This document shows positions 24,544-36,274 of a stretch of 64,000 nucleotides of DNA, one piece after another (within the stretch, counting starts at the first letter, position 1; every line of letters begins with the position of its first letter). Position numbers and translations under genes: made by a program. The notes below the pieces were generated by a model. That model worked only from the letters and a program-made list of their open reading frames with translations, was not told where the DNA came from and did no database searches. The stretch is from Tetracentron sinense (taxonomy: Eukaryota; Streptophyta; Magnoliopsida; Trochodendrales; Trochodendraceae), in assembly GCA_015143295.1 (NCBI GenBank), contig CM026571.1, positions 10,668,501 to 10,732,500 on the forward strand, read 5' to 3'.

Positions 24544-25926
24544 ATGGCTTTAAAAAATTCTAGACAATTTTGTCCGAGAAGTTTGATGGAAAAGAGAGTT
24601 TCAATCTGTAGCAAATGAGAGTAAAGGATATCCTATCTCAACAGGGTCTCACAAGGGTGTTGAATGGGGAATTTGGTAAACCAGAAAAGATGTCTGATAC
24701 AGGTTGGGAAGACATTGAGGCGAGGACAGTCAACACAATACGTCTCTGTCTTACTGATAACATGATGCATAATATTATGGATGAGAAATCGGCATCAGAT
24801 CTTTAGAAGAAGTTGGAAACACTCTACATCAAAAAGAGCCTTACCAACATGTTATATCTGAAAAAGGAGTTCAATACCTTAAAGATGGTGAATGGTGCAG
24901 ATCTCATAGAGCACATTAATGTGTTCAACCAGATCTTAAATCAACTACTGAAAGTTGATGTTAAGGTGGATAAAGAAGACCAGGTCGTGGGGCTTCTTAC
25001 ATCACTTTCAGACTCATATGATCACTTGGTGACAACCCTCATGTATGTCAATGAGACATAACTGATGGAGGAGGTCACGACAGTGCTACTCTCTTATGAG
25101 ATTAGGCGGAAATCATCTCATGATGGGAATAATCATGTCATGATTGCTCGAGGAGGAGGAAGGGACTTGGAGAGAGAATCTGAAAAAGGCAGAGAGAGAT
25201 CCCAATCCAAGGGAAAAGGCAGGGTCCAGTGCTATCATTGCAAAGAATTATGGCACTTTAAAATGGAGTGTTCGAGGCGTGTTGATAGGAATAGAGATTC
25301 TTCCAAAGGAGATTCTTCAGCGGCAATAGCGACGGAAAAGGAGGAATGCATTGAAGATGTTTTCACAGTCTCCAAAGGTATGAACAATTCTTCCGGTGAG
25401 TGGATTTTAGATTCGAGGGGGGGGGGGGGTTTCATGCTATATTTGTTCAAATATAGAATTTTTTGATACATTCTAAATGGGGATGAGAAAAGTGTTCTTA
25501 GGTGATGGATCTAAATGTGAAATCACAAAGTTTGGTAATGTAAATATATGAATGTTTGATGAAGCTATTCGGACTTTGAAATGGATAGCTTGTGTCCCTA
25601 AGTTGCGAAGGGCAATTAGACTACAAGGGTTGTTGCTACACAGTTACAGGTGGAGTTATCAAAATAAAGCAAGGAAAGCATGGATGTTTGGTTTTGATGT
25701 AGGGAAAGAAGTGTGGTGGTTTATACTCCTGAAGGGGAATACGGTGGTAGGTGAAGCAACTACAAGGTCTGTAGAAAAACGAAAGTCTGATGTTGTACAG
25801 AAGGTAGAATGCTCACCTAAAGTCTCTTTCGCAATCGGTGCAGAGATGAATATTCCGGTAGGTTTTCGTAAGGGTGAAGATGGTGATGATGTGCCTTTGA
25901 CGGAGATGATGGGCCTATGTCCTCGT
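24544..25926 (+). pseudogene. decayed copia gag / protease / pre-integrase polyprotein
   Basis: The frame opens MALKNSRQF and shows the gag (UBN2-type) fold region (DLIEHINVFNQILNQLLKVD, LLTSLSDSYDHLVTTL) and a CCHC zinc knuckle CYHCKELWHFKMEC (about 25231-25272). The protease region follows at WILDS, where the catalytic DSG motif is disrupted by a G-run (25419-25430). It has in-frame stops at 24804-24806 and 25059-25061 and further frame changes. A remnant with LLKGNTVVGEATT marks the pre-integrase domain. Everything from integrase to RNase H is deleted. Confidence 0.88.
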
Positions 25927-26264
25927 CCCGGATTCTTCTAGATTGGAGAATAAGTTTTCAAGCTACACATGAGTTTTGGTCATGTTTCATTGAATCCAGT
26001 GGAGTGATTTCCGGGGTGGATTCGAGGGTGTGTGTAGTTGGTGGGTCTCTTTCGCTGATGGGGCAGAGGCGGACAAGGTTAAAACGGGTGTTTACGGTAT
26101 TGGAAAACGGGGTTACAAAATTTTGAGAGAGATTTTGGTTCGAGGTGGAAGTGCTTCCCGGATGTGGGTGATGCGGTGTTCTATCGTGAATGTTTGCTTG
26201 GTGATTAACAAATTGGTTCTCTTGGTTGCGGGGGTGTCGCATAATTTTTGCCAATATGGAGATT

Positions 26265-26780
26265 TGTTGAATTTGACTCGAATTAGAAGAACAACAAAGG
26301 GGGCGATCGATCGCCCACCAAGGGAGATCGATCGCCAAGCGCGTTGTTTTTCGGAAAAAGTGCGAAATTCAGTCTTTTATGCTTTTGGAAACTCCTATTT
26401 TGATTAGGGGACTTTCTAATTATGTAGGACTCTTGTTTAAGCCTATATATACTTAGTTATGGGTCTAGGGTTTGCGGTCTTGAAGATCAAGGAATTTTTT
26501 TGTATTAGAAGTGGGAGATAATAGAAATGGTTAAAGCATATTAGGGTTTGAGAAATGTTTAAGGGAAGATAGATAGGGATTCTTCCTTGGGTTTTCATAG
26601 AGAATGTGATTTGAGTGCTTTTGTACTGGTTCCTCAAGATTTCTGTGAATAAAGAAGTGATCGAATCTTGACCCATGGACGTAGACAAGTTGTTGCCGAA
26701 CCACTTTATATCTCTTGTGTTCTCTTGTGGGTCTGTGTTTTGGTTTATTCTTTTCCGTCTGGTTTCATTATTTCCCAACA
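26265..26780 (+). repeat. copia 3' LTR
   Basis: Same length (516 bp) as the 5' LTR, preceded by the purine tract TATGGAGATT. Its GATCGATC dyad differs from that of the 5' LTR at several positions. The next base starts a 110-bp copy of the 5' flank. Confidence 0.92.
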
Positions 26781-26890
26781 ATGAGGCAGGGGGATTGTCT
26801 CGTAAACAAGGAGAAATAATACCCGTAAGATATATATGTACGAAATGGCCCGCAAACTTAATCTTCAAATATTTTTTAGGGGTAGCCCCC
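26781..26890. repeat. 110-bp copy of the copia 5' flank
   Basis: ATGAGGCAGGGGGATTGTCT..GGGGTAGCCCCCAAA repeats 23888-23993 with a handful of differences. The left copy ends exactly at the 5' LTR and this copy begins exactly at the end of the 3' LTR. Confidence 0.9.
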
Positions 26891-27687
26891 AAACCCCATC
26901 CCCTTAGACCAAGAATATTTTGTACTCGCCTAATCATTCTCTACAAATTCATCAACAATATCTACCATTTTCAATCAACCATCGTGAGCACCCACCAGGA
27001 AATCCTAGCTCCGCCCTGCTCACAAGCATGTATTGAGAAGTCCCCAAACATGTATAGCCATGAATCATGCCTTACAACGCCCATCAAACTATATTTGTGC
27101 ATGCCATGTCTAGTCCTAGTTGCTATTATATATGCAACGAGTATGTCGACCATCAGTTGGCCAACCGCCTCTTCGATGGGCCCTAGCCTAAGACTAATAT
27201 AGATGGGATCATCTAGACTCTCTGATCAAAAGACAGAATTTGAAGGTTACAAAACCAACCATAATACATTTCGACGTGTACCTGATCACCACCAATGTGA
27301 TGATTGTAACCACTTACTCGCAGAGAATGAGATCCATCCAAGAAGGTTCCTCTATTACTTTAGTTTTGCTTTACAAGGCCCCTTTATGATAGCATTATCT
27401 GCAAAGATGCTAATCATCTCATATGGGAAAGTTTCACATATTTTAAACATTGGCTGAGCAGTGAATAGTGATCAATTGTTTCAAAGCAGAGGGTAATCTA
27501 TAATTATTTCCTTTAGTTAGTCGTTAACTACATTTCTAAAAACCACAATTTGAAGTCATCTACACCCTCCCTTTAGGGGGTGTTTGGATATAAGTTTTCA
27601 TGGGATGGATATATATGTAGAAGAAACAATGAAAAATAAAAACAAAAAAAGCAAAGATTCACACATAGATTACGTGGTTGGGCAAGG

Positions 27688-28073
27688 TAGGGTTGTAAAC
27701 GGATCGGATTTGGACTTGATCTGCCTAGATCCGAATCCGATCCGATCCGATTAAGAATCCGACAGATCCGAAATCCGTCAGATCATGAATTAACCAATCT
27801 GAATCTGATCCAATTACAAATCCAAGACCCGAATCCAATCCGATTAACATTAATATATTTAAAAACTAATATTTTAATTTTAAAAACTATGATTAGTATT
27901 GTAGTATATTTGTAAAATTATATAAATATTATTATTGTTATATATAATTTAATCATATCGGATCACTATAGATCCAAACCCGATCCAATTATAATCGGAT
28001 TAAAGATCTCGGATCCGATGGATCTATAATAGGATTAGGATACGGATCAAGATCCGATCCATTGACAGCCTTA
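27688..28073. mobile_element. hAT-type MITE with GATCCGA interior
   Basis: Perfect 8-bp target duplication GGGCAAGG (27680-27687 and 28074-28081). Ends TAGGGTTGTAAACGGATCGG and the inverted TAAGGCTGTCAATGGATCGG. The interior is built from ATCCGA/GATCGG permutations around an AT-rich centre. Confidence 0.9.
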
Positions 28074-28081
28074 GGGCAAGG

Positions 28082-29756
28082 TGCCTACATCCACGACTGC
28101 AGAGAGATACAATCACTAATCTCATGTGGAAATGGGTTATAATTCTCTTAGCTTTCCTTTTCTCTCATTTTTTGCGTAACGAAGAAAACCTAATCATAAT
28201 TTATAATTCATTTATAATATACTGAACAATAAAGTAAAATTATGACATTGCCATTGCGTAACCCTCTAAAATATTAGGGGCATCCTATGTCGGAGAACAA
28301 AAAAATGACTTTAACAGTAATATGGTTATTCAAGATAAAGAAGGAAAAGCGCTCGAAAGCACGCCTTTGAGGAGAAGCGGATTCGGCACTGGGGAATGCA
28401 TTACTACAACTTCATCATGAATCAAAATGGAGTAACTATTGATCGGTAATGACTAATATCACAACTACAACTGCTTGTAGCACCTTTGTTATTACTCCTC
28501 TTTTGTTTCGACGTAAAATAGGGGAAAACAAATCAATTCAATAGAAAATGTTAATTATGTGTGTTTGTTTATACGTAGAATCTTTCGTAAGTGAAATGTT
28601 TTATGGAAAAAGAACATTTTTTCCGGAAAATGACTTATATTTCAAAAATCCGTAAGTTATTTTCCCGTAAAATACCAACCTCTTTAAAAATATTTTAAAA
28701 ATTACAAAAATACAATTATTCATAATTTATTTTTTAATTTAATTTATTTTACAAAAAAATTCCGCCTTATTTTCAAGAATGTAACCAAACAACAAGAACT
28801 GAGTGAAAAATTCATATTTTACGGTAAATGTTTTTTCTTCGTAAATGATTTACGTTGTAAAATCATTTACTGTTTGCACCGAGCATATATTAAATTAGTC
28901 TCACAACAACCAAATCACAACCTTAAACAAAGAAGGACATTGTGGCCATTAGCAAGGACTAGGGTGGTCCTGTCAATACAGGAATTTAACTTAAAATTGG
29001 GCTCTCCACCACTTTCAAGAGTGAAACAGACAAATGGGGAACTTTTGCTCCATCTTAATTTGAAAGATTTATCCACACGAGGGAGTGCAACAAGCCTTTT
29101 CATTTCCTTCAAAGCCAAGTATAAATAATTTCATCTGTCAGTATTATCTTAAGAGTAGGCTTAATTTCGAGTCTTGCTAATGGTGGTGTCTCCATGAAAA
29201 GAAAAGGGAAATTTGAGGCCAGTCGTATCAAAGCTCGTTTGTACTAGCTCTTGATGTTTCAACTAGCTTTGAAAATGGTATAATCTGAAAACAAAGGAAT
29301 AATCGATGCATGTACTTAATAATAAGCTCCAGTTTGTATGGTAAACCAAAATTAAAGTATCCACATTTCTCCTCTCCGCTTTTATAAATTCATGATTTGT
29401 TGTTTCTTTAATTTTTCTAAGTTTCGGTATTAATTACAGCTTTTATACGCTATTTTCTATCTCTTTCTTTCTCCCTATAATGGTGATAGTCTTTCCATGC
29501 ATTGTTGACAATTTCTCATTAGTGCTTTTAGTCTTGCAATTTGACAAGCTATTTGCAAGTTTATATTCCCTTGCTTCATCAATTTTTCTTAGTCATAATG
29601 GTTGTGCAGAGGTGTCTTGTATTCAGTTTGTGACCGACTGATCCCAATATGTGTCTACTTCTAACCGGATTTTCGGGTGTAATATATTTTGTACAGGGGA
29701 AATATTTGTATTTGGCTAAAGTATATAATGTTGATTAGGCCTAGGTTTTCAGTTAT
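28082..29756. other. intergenic DNA, no gene recognised
   Basis: AT-rich, no supported coding region. About 28548-28878 looks like a foldback repeat (GTTTGTTTATACGTAGAAT near its start, GTAAATGATTTACG near its end). The frames at 28874-29128 overlap on both strands and match nothing I know. Confidence 0.5.
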
Positions 29757-29903
29757 ATATGGTATATTTGGTTGCCGAGAAAATACGTGAAAACATGGGG
29801 GAAAAAAGAAATTTTGGATTTCCAATACAATTTTTAATTGTGTTTTGTCTAATTTTCTTATCTTTTCCATATTCTTTACTTATTTTCTCAGCAACCAAAC
29901 AAA
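29757..29903. mobile_element. 145-bp MITE, sister of 12748-12893
   Basis: Ends TATGGTATATTTGGTTG and the inverted CAGCAACCAAACAAAG. The body matches the copy at 12748 (GAAAACATGG, TTTTGGATTT, ATTGTGTTTTGTC, TACTTATTTTCTCAGC). It lies 59 bp left of the gypsy element. Confidence 0.75.
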
Positions 29904-30284
29904 GGATTAATGAAAACATGAGAGAAAGGGAGGGAGAAGCCCTTTTTATCCTTGTTTGTGGTTGTAGGGGGTATTTTGATCTTTGAAGAAATGGGGTTTA
30001 CTGCAACCTCAATCTAGCCTAAATCTGATATCCAGACCGTTCTAAATTGAGTTATTTTTGGAAGAAATGATTCAAAGAATACAAGAAAGAAAAAGGAGAA
30101 AATAAGGAAATGATTCAGAGGGAGAGAAGAAAGAACGATGAAGAAAAGTAGTGACAGAATGTTTTTCCTTGATGAATCCTTTACTTTCTCTCTCTGTAAA
30201 TTCTTTTAAAAATCTGGTTGTTCTTGGGAAATCTTCTGGGAACTCAAGGAAAGTCTCTTCTCATCAACAAGGAGGGGTCACCTC

Positions 30285-30292
30285 TATTTATA
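30285..30292 (-). promoter_or_regulatory. TATA box of the 3' LTR
   Basis: TATAAATA on the minus strand, the equivalent of 42873-42880 in the 5' LTR. If active here it would drive transcription out into the left flank. Confidence 0.55.
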
Positions 30293-30697
30293 GGTGATTA
30301 TCAAAATTGTAACCAACTTGTACAGCTGTCATAACCGTTTTTGTAACCGACTTTTAGAGAGAAAATATTGGATTCCATCAAGATAAAGGCGTTTTGTCAC
30401 CATACCTCCTTTAAGCTTTTATGACCAAAGCTTTCAGATATTTTCTTCAAAGGTTAAAAGCGGTATTCATAATATCCATCTTTTAACAAATTCTATCTAA
30501 GCCCTCCAAACCACAACTCATCATCCTCCCCCAAAAGCAATTGGTAACTACACCGTGAAGGCGGGTCATACGCTTTCATGGTGTACTGTCCTGCTGAGGT
30601 AATATATTAGTGTTCAGACAGCAACACTCCTCTAGAGTAATAATCATGATAATATTAATAATAACGATGATGATAATCATCTAATAATCATCTCAAG

Positions 30698-31007
30698 TCC
30701 AATAGGGAAATCATAGGTGTTGGACGAGGACACCCTTCCCGTAACTCAGGTCCAATAGGGAAATCATAGGTGTTGGACGAGGACACCCTTCCCGTAGCTC
30801 AGGTCCAATAGGGAAATCATAGGTGTTGGACGAGGACACCCTTCCCGTAGCTCAGGTCCAATAGGGAAATCATAGGTGTTGGACGAGGACACCCTTCCCG
30901 TAACTCAGGTCCAATAGGGAAATCATAGGTGTTGGACGAGGACACCCTTCCCGTAGCTCAGGTCCAATAGGGAAATCATAGGTGTTGGACGAGGACACCC
31001 TTCCCGT
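30698..31007. repeat. 53-bp tandem array, six copies (3' LTR)
   Basis: Units start at 30698, 30751, 30804, 30857, 30910 and 30963, each containing TCCAATAGGGAAATCATAGG and GGACGAGGACACCCTTCCCG. The junction variants (AACTC, AGCTC, AGCTC, AACTC, AGCTC) are in the same order in the other LTR at 43286-43595. Confidence 0.97.
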
Positions 31008-31285
31008 CAGGCCTTAAGAGAAACTGAGGAAAAATCCATCCTCAATGCTTTCTCCCTGACTGTCAGCCCAGGAAGTAATCCATGCTTCACTGGAATAGGT
31101 GATGAGGGGAAACAACCACACTCATTCCCACGGGGGAGGTACCAATCCATACCGTTCACCCCTGACAAAACAAATCTCCTTTCTGGCAGAAGTCCTCAGA
31201 AAAGCATACAAGGAGGGTACAAATCTATACCACACCTATCATCATAAGAAAGGCGTTGTAAACCAGAGCGAGGCACTGAAGTCAT

Positions 31286-31455
31286 ATAGAATATCCGAAG
31301 GCGTTGAAGTCTGAATCAACATCAAAGGCGTTAAAGCTTGAAACAATATCCAAAGGCGTTAGAGCCTGAAACAATATCCAAAGGCGTTAAAGCCTGAAAT
31401 GATATCCAAAGGCGTTAGAGCCTGAAATAATATCCAAAAAGCGTTAGGACTTGAA
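31286..31455. repeat. 28-bp tandem array (3' LTR)
   Basis: About six copies of AAAGGCGTTAGAGCCTGAAA plus eight bases (CAATATCC-like), with variation at the edges. The same array is at 43874-44043 in the other LTR. Confidence 0.93.
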
Positions 31456-31771
31456 TCTGTGCCAATAGCGTGAAAGGCGCAATAGTTTCATCTTTCATTA
31501 GTGACATAAGGGTAAAATTGTCATAAATGAGCAAAAAAAATCCTTTGTATGAACTAAAAACATAAGAGCTTAAAATCATTGATCATTAATGACTAGAATC
31601 ATTTTTATCAGATAAACATGGAATTCTGTTAATCAATTCCCAAAAGGATTTTAGTATGTGTAATATGCTAGAACGTCCTTTGAGCCACGTGTCATTATTT
31701 TATTGAATTATGAACAACGTCCTTAAATTCAAAATTTCACAAATCAAATTTTTCAATAACCATCATCAACA

Positions 31772-31790
31772 TTTTAGCCCCCTGTCTGTG
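31772..31790 (-). promoter_or_regulatory. polypurine tract of the gypsy element
   Basis: On the minus strand CAGACAGGGGGCTAAAA runs directly into the 3' LTR start TGTTGATG, the expected position for plus-strand priming. Confidence 0.75.
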
Positions 31791-32040
31791 AAGGCGCTTT
31801 TAGGCTTAATCTTACTCTAAAAGCGTCTGAGCAGACAAACCATCATGACAAAAGGAGTTCATTAAATAATATACTATCATAAATTTGGCGTCTGAAAGAA
31901 ACGTCTTTTCGGATCCTGCTTAAAATAGTTTTGCCACATTTATAGCCAATAAGATCATGTAGCCAGCCTGTCAAAGTCATTATGATCGTACCCCTTTTTT
32001 TTGAATTTTGAATCAAAACGTGCTCCTTGGAAACCGCATA

Positions 32041-32519
32041 TCATAAATGTTTAATCATTATAAAAGCAAATAATCAGTTCTTTATTGTTTTACTGTTCAT
32101 CTTCTTCTTCGTGCAAGCATACTTTGAGGTTTTTATCTTTCCTCTGTGCTCGTGTTTTCATTGATCTTATTGTGGTTTTCAAGGATCTTCAATCTTTATT
32201 TGGATTTCCAGGACATCTTCTTAGAATTCTGGTGAGTCTTTGCTTCCTTACTTTTTTGTTTATCATTTCTATTTGATTGCTCATACTTATGCTTGCTGTT
32301 TTTTTTTTATTATATTATTTTTCGTCATTGTAGAAATTTTGATCATCTGTAAATTATGTCATTTTATCTACTTTTTATTCTTTTATTGTTGTTATTATAT
32401 GTATGTTACTGTTTTTTTTTTTTTTTTTTTTGTTTCATCATTCATTTTCATCACCATTTTTTTTTAGAATACACTGTAATTTATTTATTTTTATTTCTGC
32501 AACTTTTACGCTTTCAGCT
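32041..32519 (+). promoter_or_regulatory. promoter and leader of the antisense gene
   Basis: TATAAA at 32059-32064 lies about 460 bp before the start codon and outside the LTR. A good donor (CTG|GTGAGT at 32232) and acceptor (TTTCAG at 32512-32517) frame a pyrimidine-rich 286-bp candidate leader intron, leaving two bases before the ATG. This suggests the gene carries its own RNA polymerase II promoter. Confidence 0.6.
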
Positions 32520-35500
32520 ATGGCATCTTCTTCTCAAAAAAATATTTTAAGTAACGAATTTTGGGATTCAGCTATGCATCATTCTTGGGATACCGCTGTT
32601 CCTCCAGATGGATGGTCATTGCCCTATGGTGACATCGATGGAACTAAAGGATTTTGTCCACCTCCTTTTGCTACTACTATGTTCAGAATAGAAAGAAAAG
32701 ATTTCACGCTTTCTCAGGTTAATTTTAGTTCTCACAGCGGTTGTACCAAGGAGTGGACAGCTTGGTGTGATTATATACTCACTCACCCAGAGTATGGGCC
32801 AAAACTTCATGCAGCTGAGATTTTTAAAGCTATAGAGCTTTCGAAGGATTTTGAGATTAGGAAAGATACAGATAGTTTATCTCAGTTAGTTACTAGGTGG
32901 AACAGTCAAACTCATACTTTTATTACTTCATGGGGAGAAATCACCCCTACTTTGGAAGATGTGATGGCGTTATGGAGATTACCCGTTTTCGGGAATAATG
33001 ACATACAAGACATTGTTTTGAGTAGAGAAGAGATAAAAGCGTCAAGACTTTTGCATGCTCTGGTTTGGGAATCGAGAGTAAATCCAGTTTGGGGAGCTTC
33101 AAAGGAGTCTCATGCAAGGCGGCCAAATTTCTACGGCTGGGTACGCTATTTCTTCAGGGAGAAAGGTCCTGTGAACAAAGAGACAGGAGTCAGAGACTAT
33201 CAATATGGAAAGGAGTACAAGTCTCCTTTAGAGTTGACAGCGTTCATCTGCATGTGGCTGTCTAGATATGTCTTTGAAGGCGCTCCTACTGACAAAGTTT
33301 TGGATAGATTATTTCCATTGGCTTTCCGCCTAGCTGACGGTCAGAGTTTCCCTCTTGGAATTTATTTTTTGGGAACTTTATACAAGAATTTAGATCAAAT
33401 CCATAAGTGTCAGGCCTGGTCAGCAGGTTCTTTTCTCATAGAATCATTTGTTCATACCGCTTTTCTTCAAATGTGGTTATGGGAACGTTTTCCCGGTTAT
33501 GCGCCTTCAGCTAGGCAGTTTTCTCCTTTGCAACCTGATGATACCGCTGTTGAAGATCTCCCAAGTCCAAGGGCATGGCGGTGGAGTAGTATTGCCAGAA
33601 AGAAGGATGCGTTGATCTTTGATTTTATTGACAAGGAGAAATGCTTCTGCTTCAGACCTTACATTGAACTTTCAAGAGGTATTGAAAGATTCTTTTATCA
33701 TTCTGAGGAGCCTTTATCTTTCATAGGCATGAGTACTGAGGAGAGAGCAGAAGTTTCTTTGAAGGATCTTCACTGTTTTGCCATTTTGTCCAAATGTCAT
33801 TTGATCGGTTTATACAGCGTTGATGGCGGTAAAACCAACAGTTTCTGCCTTGAATCTTACAATCCTGATCGGTGTCTGAGGCAATTTGGGCTCGATCAAG
33901 GCGTTCCGGATGGTACAGCTGAATCCTTTTCTCTAAAGAGAACCATGAAGGCTTTCATTCTGGAGAGTTGGTCCTTAAACTTAAGGCCATCTGTTGCCGG
34001 TTTTTACTTGGCTGGGGAGCATAGGATAGGCAGATGTACGAAGAACTACCAGCTTTTCTGGAAAGCTTGCATTGCTACCTTCAAAACCTTTGTTCAGGGT
34101 CCGCCAATGCTCAGTCAAACTGTTAATCTGGCTATGGACAAAGAGAAATGTCTGAAAGAGCCCCCTGGTGCAGGCAAGAAAAGGAAAGCGGTAGCTTCTC
34201 CTCACAAGAAATCTAAATCAAAACCCACTGCTGGAGGTTCTTCAGAAATCCGAGAGGAAAACATTACTCCTCCTCAACCTGCAATTATTACTGCTCCGAA
34301 GGCGGCTACTCCAAGAGCGCCTAGAATCAAAAAGATTGCAATAAAAAAGAAGGCACCTCCTTCTAAGAAGCGAAAGAGCCAATCAGTAAGCAAAGCTTTT
34401 TATAATTAAAGCATTTTTCTTATTCATACGCTTTTCAATTTTTCATTTGTATAATTTTTTTGTCACTTATATATATATATTTTTTCTTGATCTGCCACAG
34501 GATCCTTCTTCTGATAGTGAAGATAACGAGCCTTTGATTGTGCGCAAGCAGAATCTTCAGACTCAACATGAGTTAGGAAGAACTGAGGCTTCTGTCACTC
34601 AGGAAAAAAGCACAGCACCGCTTTCGGATGTTGGTGCAGGGAGCTCTGGAACTCCAACTACTCCAGTGGGACTCAGCATCCCTGAAGATAATGTTGCCGA
34701 TATTCCTTTCCCTCCATCGGCGGAAGCAAGAGTACAAGTTGAGAATTTGGCCAATGTTTGGCCTGAGAGTGAACCTAGTTCCTCTCCGCTTTCTAAAAAG
34801 AAAGATCAATCTGCTAAAGCTTCTGGTGTTCGGAAAACTGCAAATCCTGCCAGAACTATTGACATAGCCAGAGCGTTAACATCTCTGAAGAGAATGAGAT
34901 CGCAAGCTATCAAGGCGAAGTCGCTTCTTCAGCAAAGGACAGCGCAATCTTCATCACCTCTTATGATTGACGCTATTGATGATTCTGAGAGCGTAGGTTA
35001 GTAGCAGTTTAAAAAGTATTTCATCAATATTCATGCTTATATGCTTATCATTACAATCATTATAGTGCTCTAACAGTATGTTTTATTTTGAAGGCCCTTC
35101 TGAAAGCGTTCAAGCTGAAATACCAGAAAACATTGCTCCTGCAACAGTTGAGGTCTTTTCTGATGATCTTCCCAGAGACAAAAACGCTGTTGAGGCTGAA
35201 GTGCATAATTTTTTTGATGAAAGAGCTTCTGGAGTTGAAACCTCAGAACAGCTTATGGATGTGGACCCTCCTTCAGCCAGTGAGATAGCCTTTTTCTCTT
35301 CTGTGGTTCAAAACTCTGAGCAGCAGCCTTCTGAAGATCTTCCTGTAATCATATCAGAAACTTCTACTCCTCTTGACAACACTTCTTCTGTTGGTAAAAG
35401 CGCTCACACACCGATATCTTCAACTGAGAACATCAATGTTCAAACGATTGCTTCTACTGAAAGCGTTATCATCGGCTTTCCAGAACAGTTTGTTGAGGAG

Positions 35501-36274
35501 GAGAATATTAATGCTGAAACTGAAGTTGCTCCAAGAAGTATTCATGAAGATACTTCAGTCATTGGTTCCAGTATGGAGACCGCTTCTTCAGAATTGTCCG
35601 CTTTTGTGGGAATTTTTGTGAGTGAGGATGCTATTACTCCTTCCACTTCAACTGCGCTGACACCAACTGATTCCTCGGATGAAATTTTAAGGCGTTATCC
35701 TGTATCTGAAAGCTCTCTTCCTTTATGGTCAGAAATAGTAAAGCGTTACAAGGATATAACTTCCTCTTGTTCTTTGAAGAACCCTATCATCAGGGCGGGC
35801 TGTATAGAAACAGTGTGCTCTATCATTCGGAACATCAGAGATATCAAGCCTCATCTTACGCCTTTGAGGATGAAGACCTTTGAGGATTGGGGGCAGGAGC
35901 TGAAGGAGTTAGAGGATATTAATGTTAATGTGAAATGGTTAACAGATTTTCTGAGTAGTTTATCTGTTACATTTTTCCAAGCCAAGAGCTTTGCCAGGCT
36001 GAATAGTTCTTATAAAAATAAAGTGGTCAAAGCGGAAGAAATCAAGAAAGCGATATCAAACGATCAAGATAATATTCATATGATTCGTCAAGAGATTGCC
36101 CGCCATCAAGCCATGCTGGAAGAAAAAGAAAAAGGAATAAAAGCTGCTCAAGATAGTCTGTCAGTTCTACAAGAAGAAATCAAAGCAGATCATGAAGAAT
36201 ATATTCGTTTAAAGGCTTCTGCTGAAAGACTTGTATATCTAAATGAGAGAGGCTTTACTGCTGATATTTTGTAA
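32520..36274 (+). CDS. plant mobile domain (PMD) protein encoded antisense in the gypsy element, three exons
   Basis: Exons 32520-34385, 34501-34996 and 35094-36274 join in frame across GTAAGC..CCACAG (115 bp, phase 0) and GTTAGT..TTGAAG (97 bp, phase 1), giving 3543 nt and 1180 residues. Exon 1 starts MASSSQKNILSNEFWDS and carries the PMD (aminotransferase-like) region from about residue 105; RWNSQTHTFITSWGEITPTL and EDVMALWRLPVFG match the family hallmark. Residues about 550-622 are Lys-rich (KKRKAVASPHKKSKSK, KKIAIKKKAPPSKKRKS) and look like nuclear localisation signals. Exons 2-3 are Ser/Glu-rich and disordered, ending in a coiled coil (about 1080-1170). All three exons are intact. Cellular PMD proteins (MAIL1/MAIN) act in gene silencing; a role here is inferred. 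It ends 74 bp from the integrase stop, tail to tail. Confidence 0.88.
34386..34500 (+). other. intron 1 of the antisense PMD gene
   Basis: GTAAGC donor and TGCCACAG acceptor, T-rich with a (TA)n stretch; phase 0. Without splicing the frame closes at 34409. Confidence 0.85.
34997..35093 (+). other. intron 2 of the antisense PMD gene
   Basis: GTTAGT donor and TATTTTGAAG acceptor, 97 bp, phase 1. Splicing rebuilds a Gly codon and avoids the TAG at 34999-35001. Confidence 0.85.

Larger units (their letters stand above)
23994..26780 (+). mobile_element. truncated copia (Ty1-type) LTR retrotransposon
   Basis: Two 516-bp LTRs (23994-24509, 26265-26780) begin TGTTGAATTTG and end CCAACA. A primer-binding site TGGTATCAGAGC (24512-24523), complementary to initiator Met-tRNA, and a purine tract (CCAATATGGAGATT) before the 3' LTR fit the superfamily. 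Only gag, the protease region and the start of the pre-integrase region remain; integrase, RT and RNase H are missing. The LTRs differ at many sites, so this is an older copy. It has no target duplication. Confidence 0.93.
23567..27021. mobile_element. hAT-like element of the GGGGCGGAACCAGG type, split by a copia insertion
   Basis: The left end GGGGGGCGGAACCAGG and right end AAATCCTAGCTCCGCCCTG are inverted matches typical of a widespread plant hAT MITE type (compare 45113-45744). The interior has degenerate repeats around CCATGAGG.A.GGGGG. The copia element 23994-26780 lies inside. No 8-bp target duplication was found, so limits are tentative. Confidence 0.45.
29963..31771 (-). repeat. gypsy 3' LTR (left copy)
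   Basis: Read on the minus strand it starts TGTTGATGATGG and ends CCCCCTACA. It contains a six-copy 53-bp array and a 28-bp array. The open frame at 31099-31314 is non-coding LTR sequence. Confidence 0.96.

Noticed and set aside
26443-26937. 164-codon minus-strand frame
   Set aside because: It runs through the copia 3' LTR and its flank; the same frame appears in the LTR fragment at 9188-9452.
30698-31007. CRISPR-like regular repeats
   Set aside because: Units are contiguous 53-bp copies with no unique spacers, inside a plant LTR.
31099-31314. 71-codon frame in the LTR (and 43687-43902)
   Set aside because: Present in both LTRs; low-information frame, not conserved protein-like, one copy with an amino-acid change by drift.
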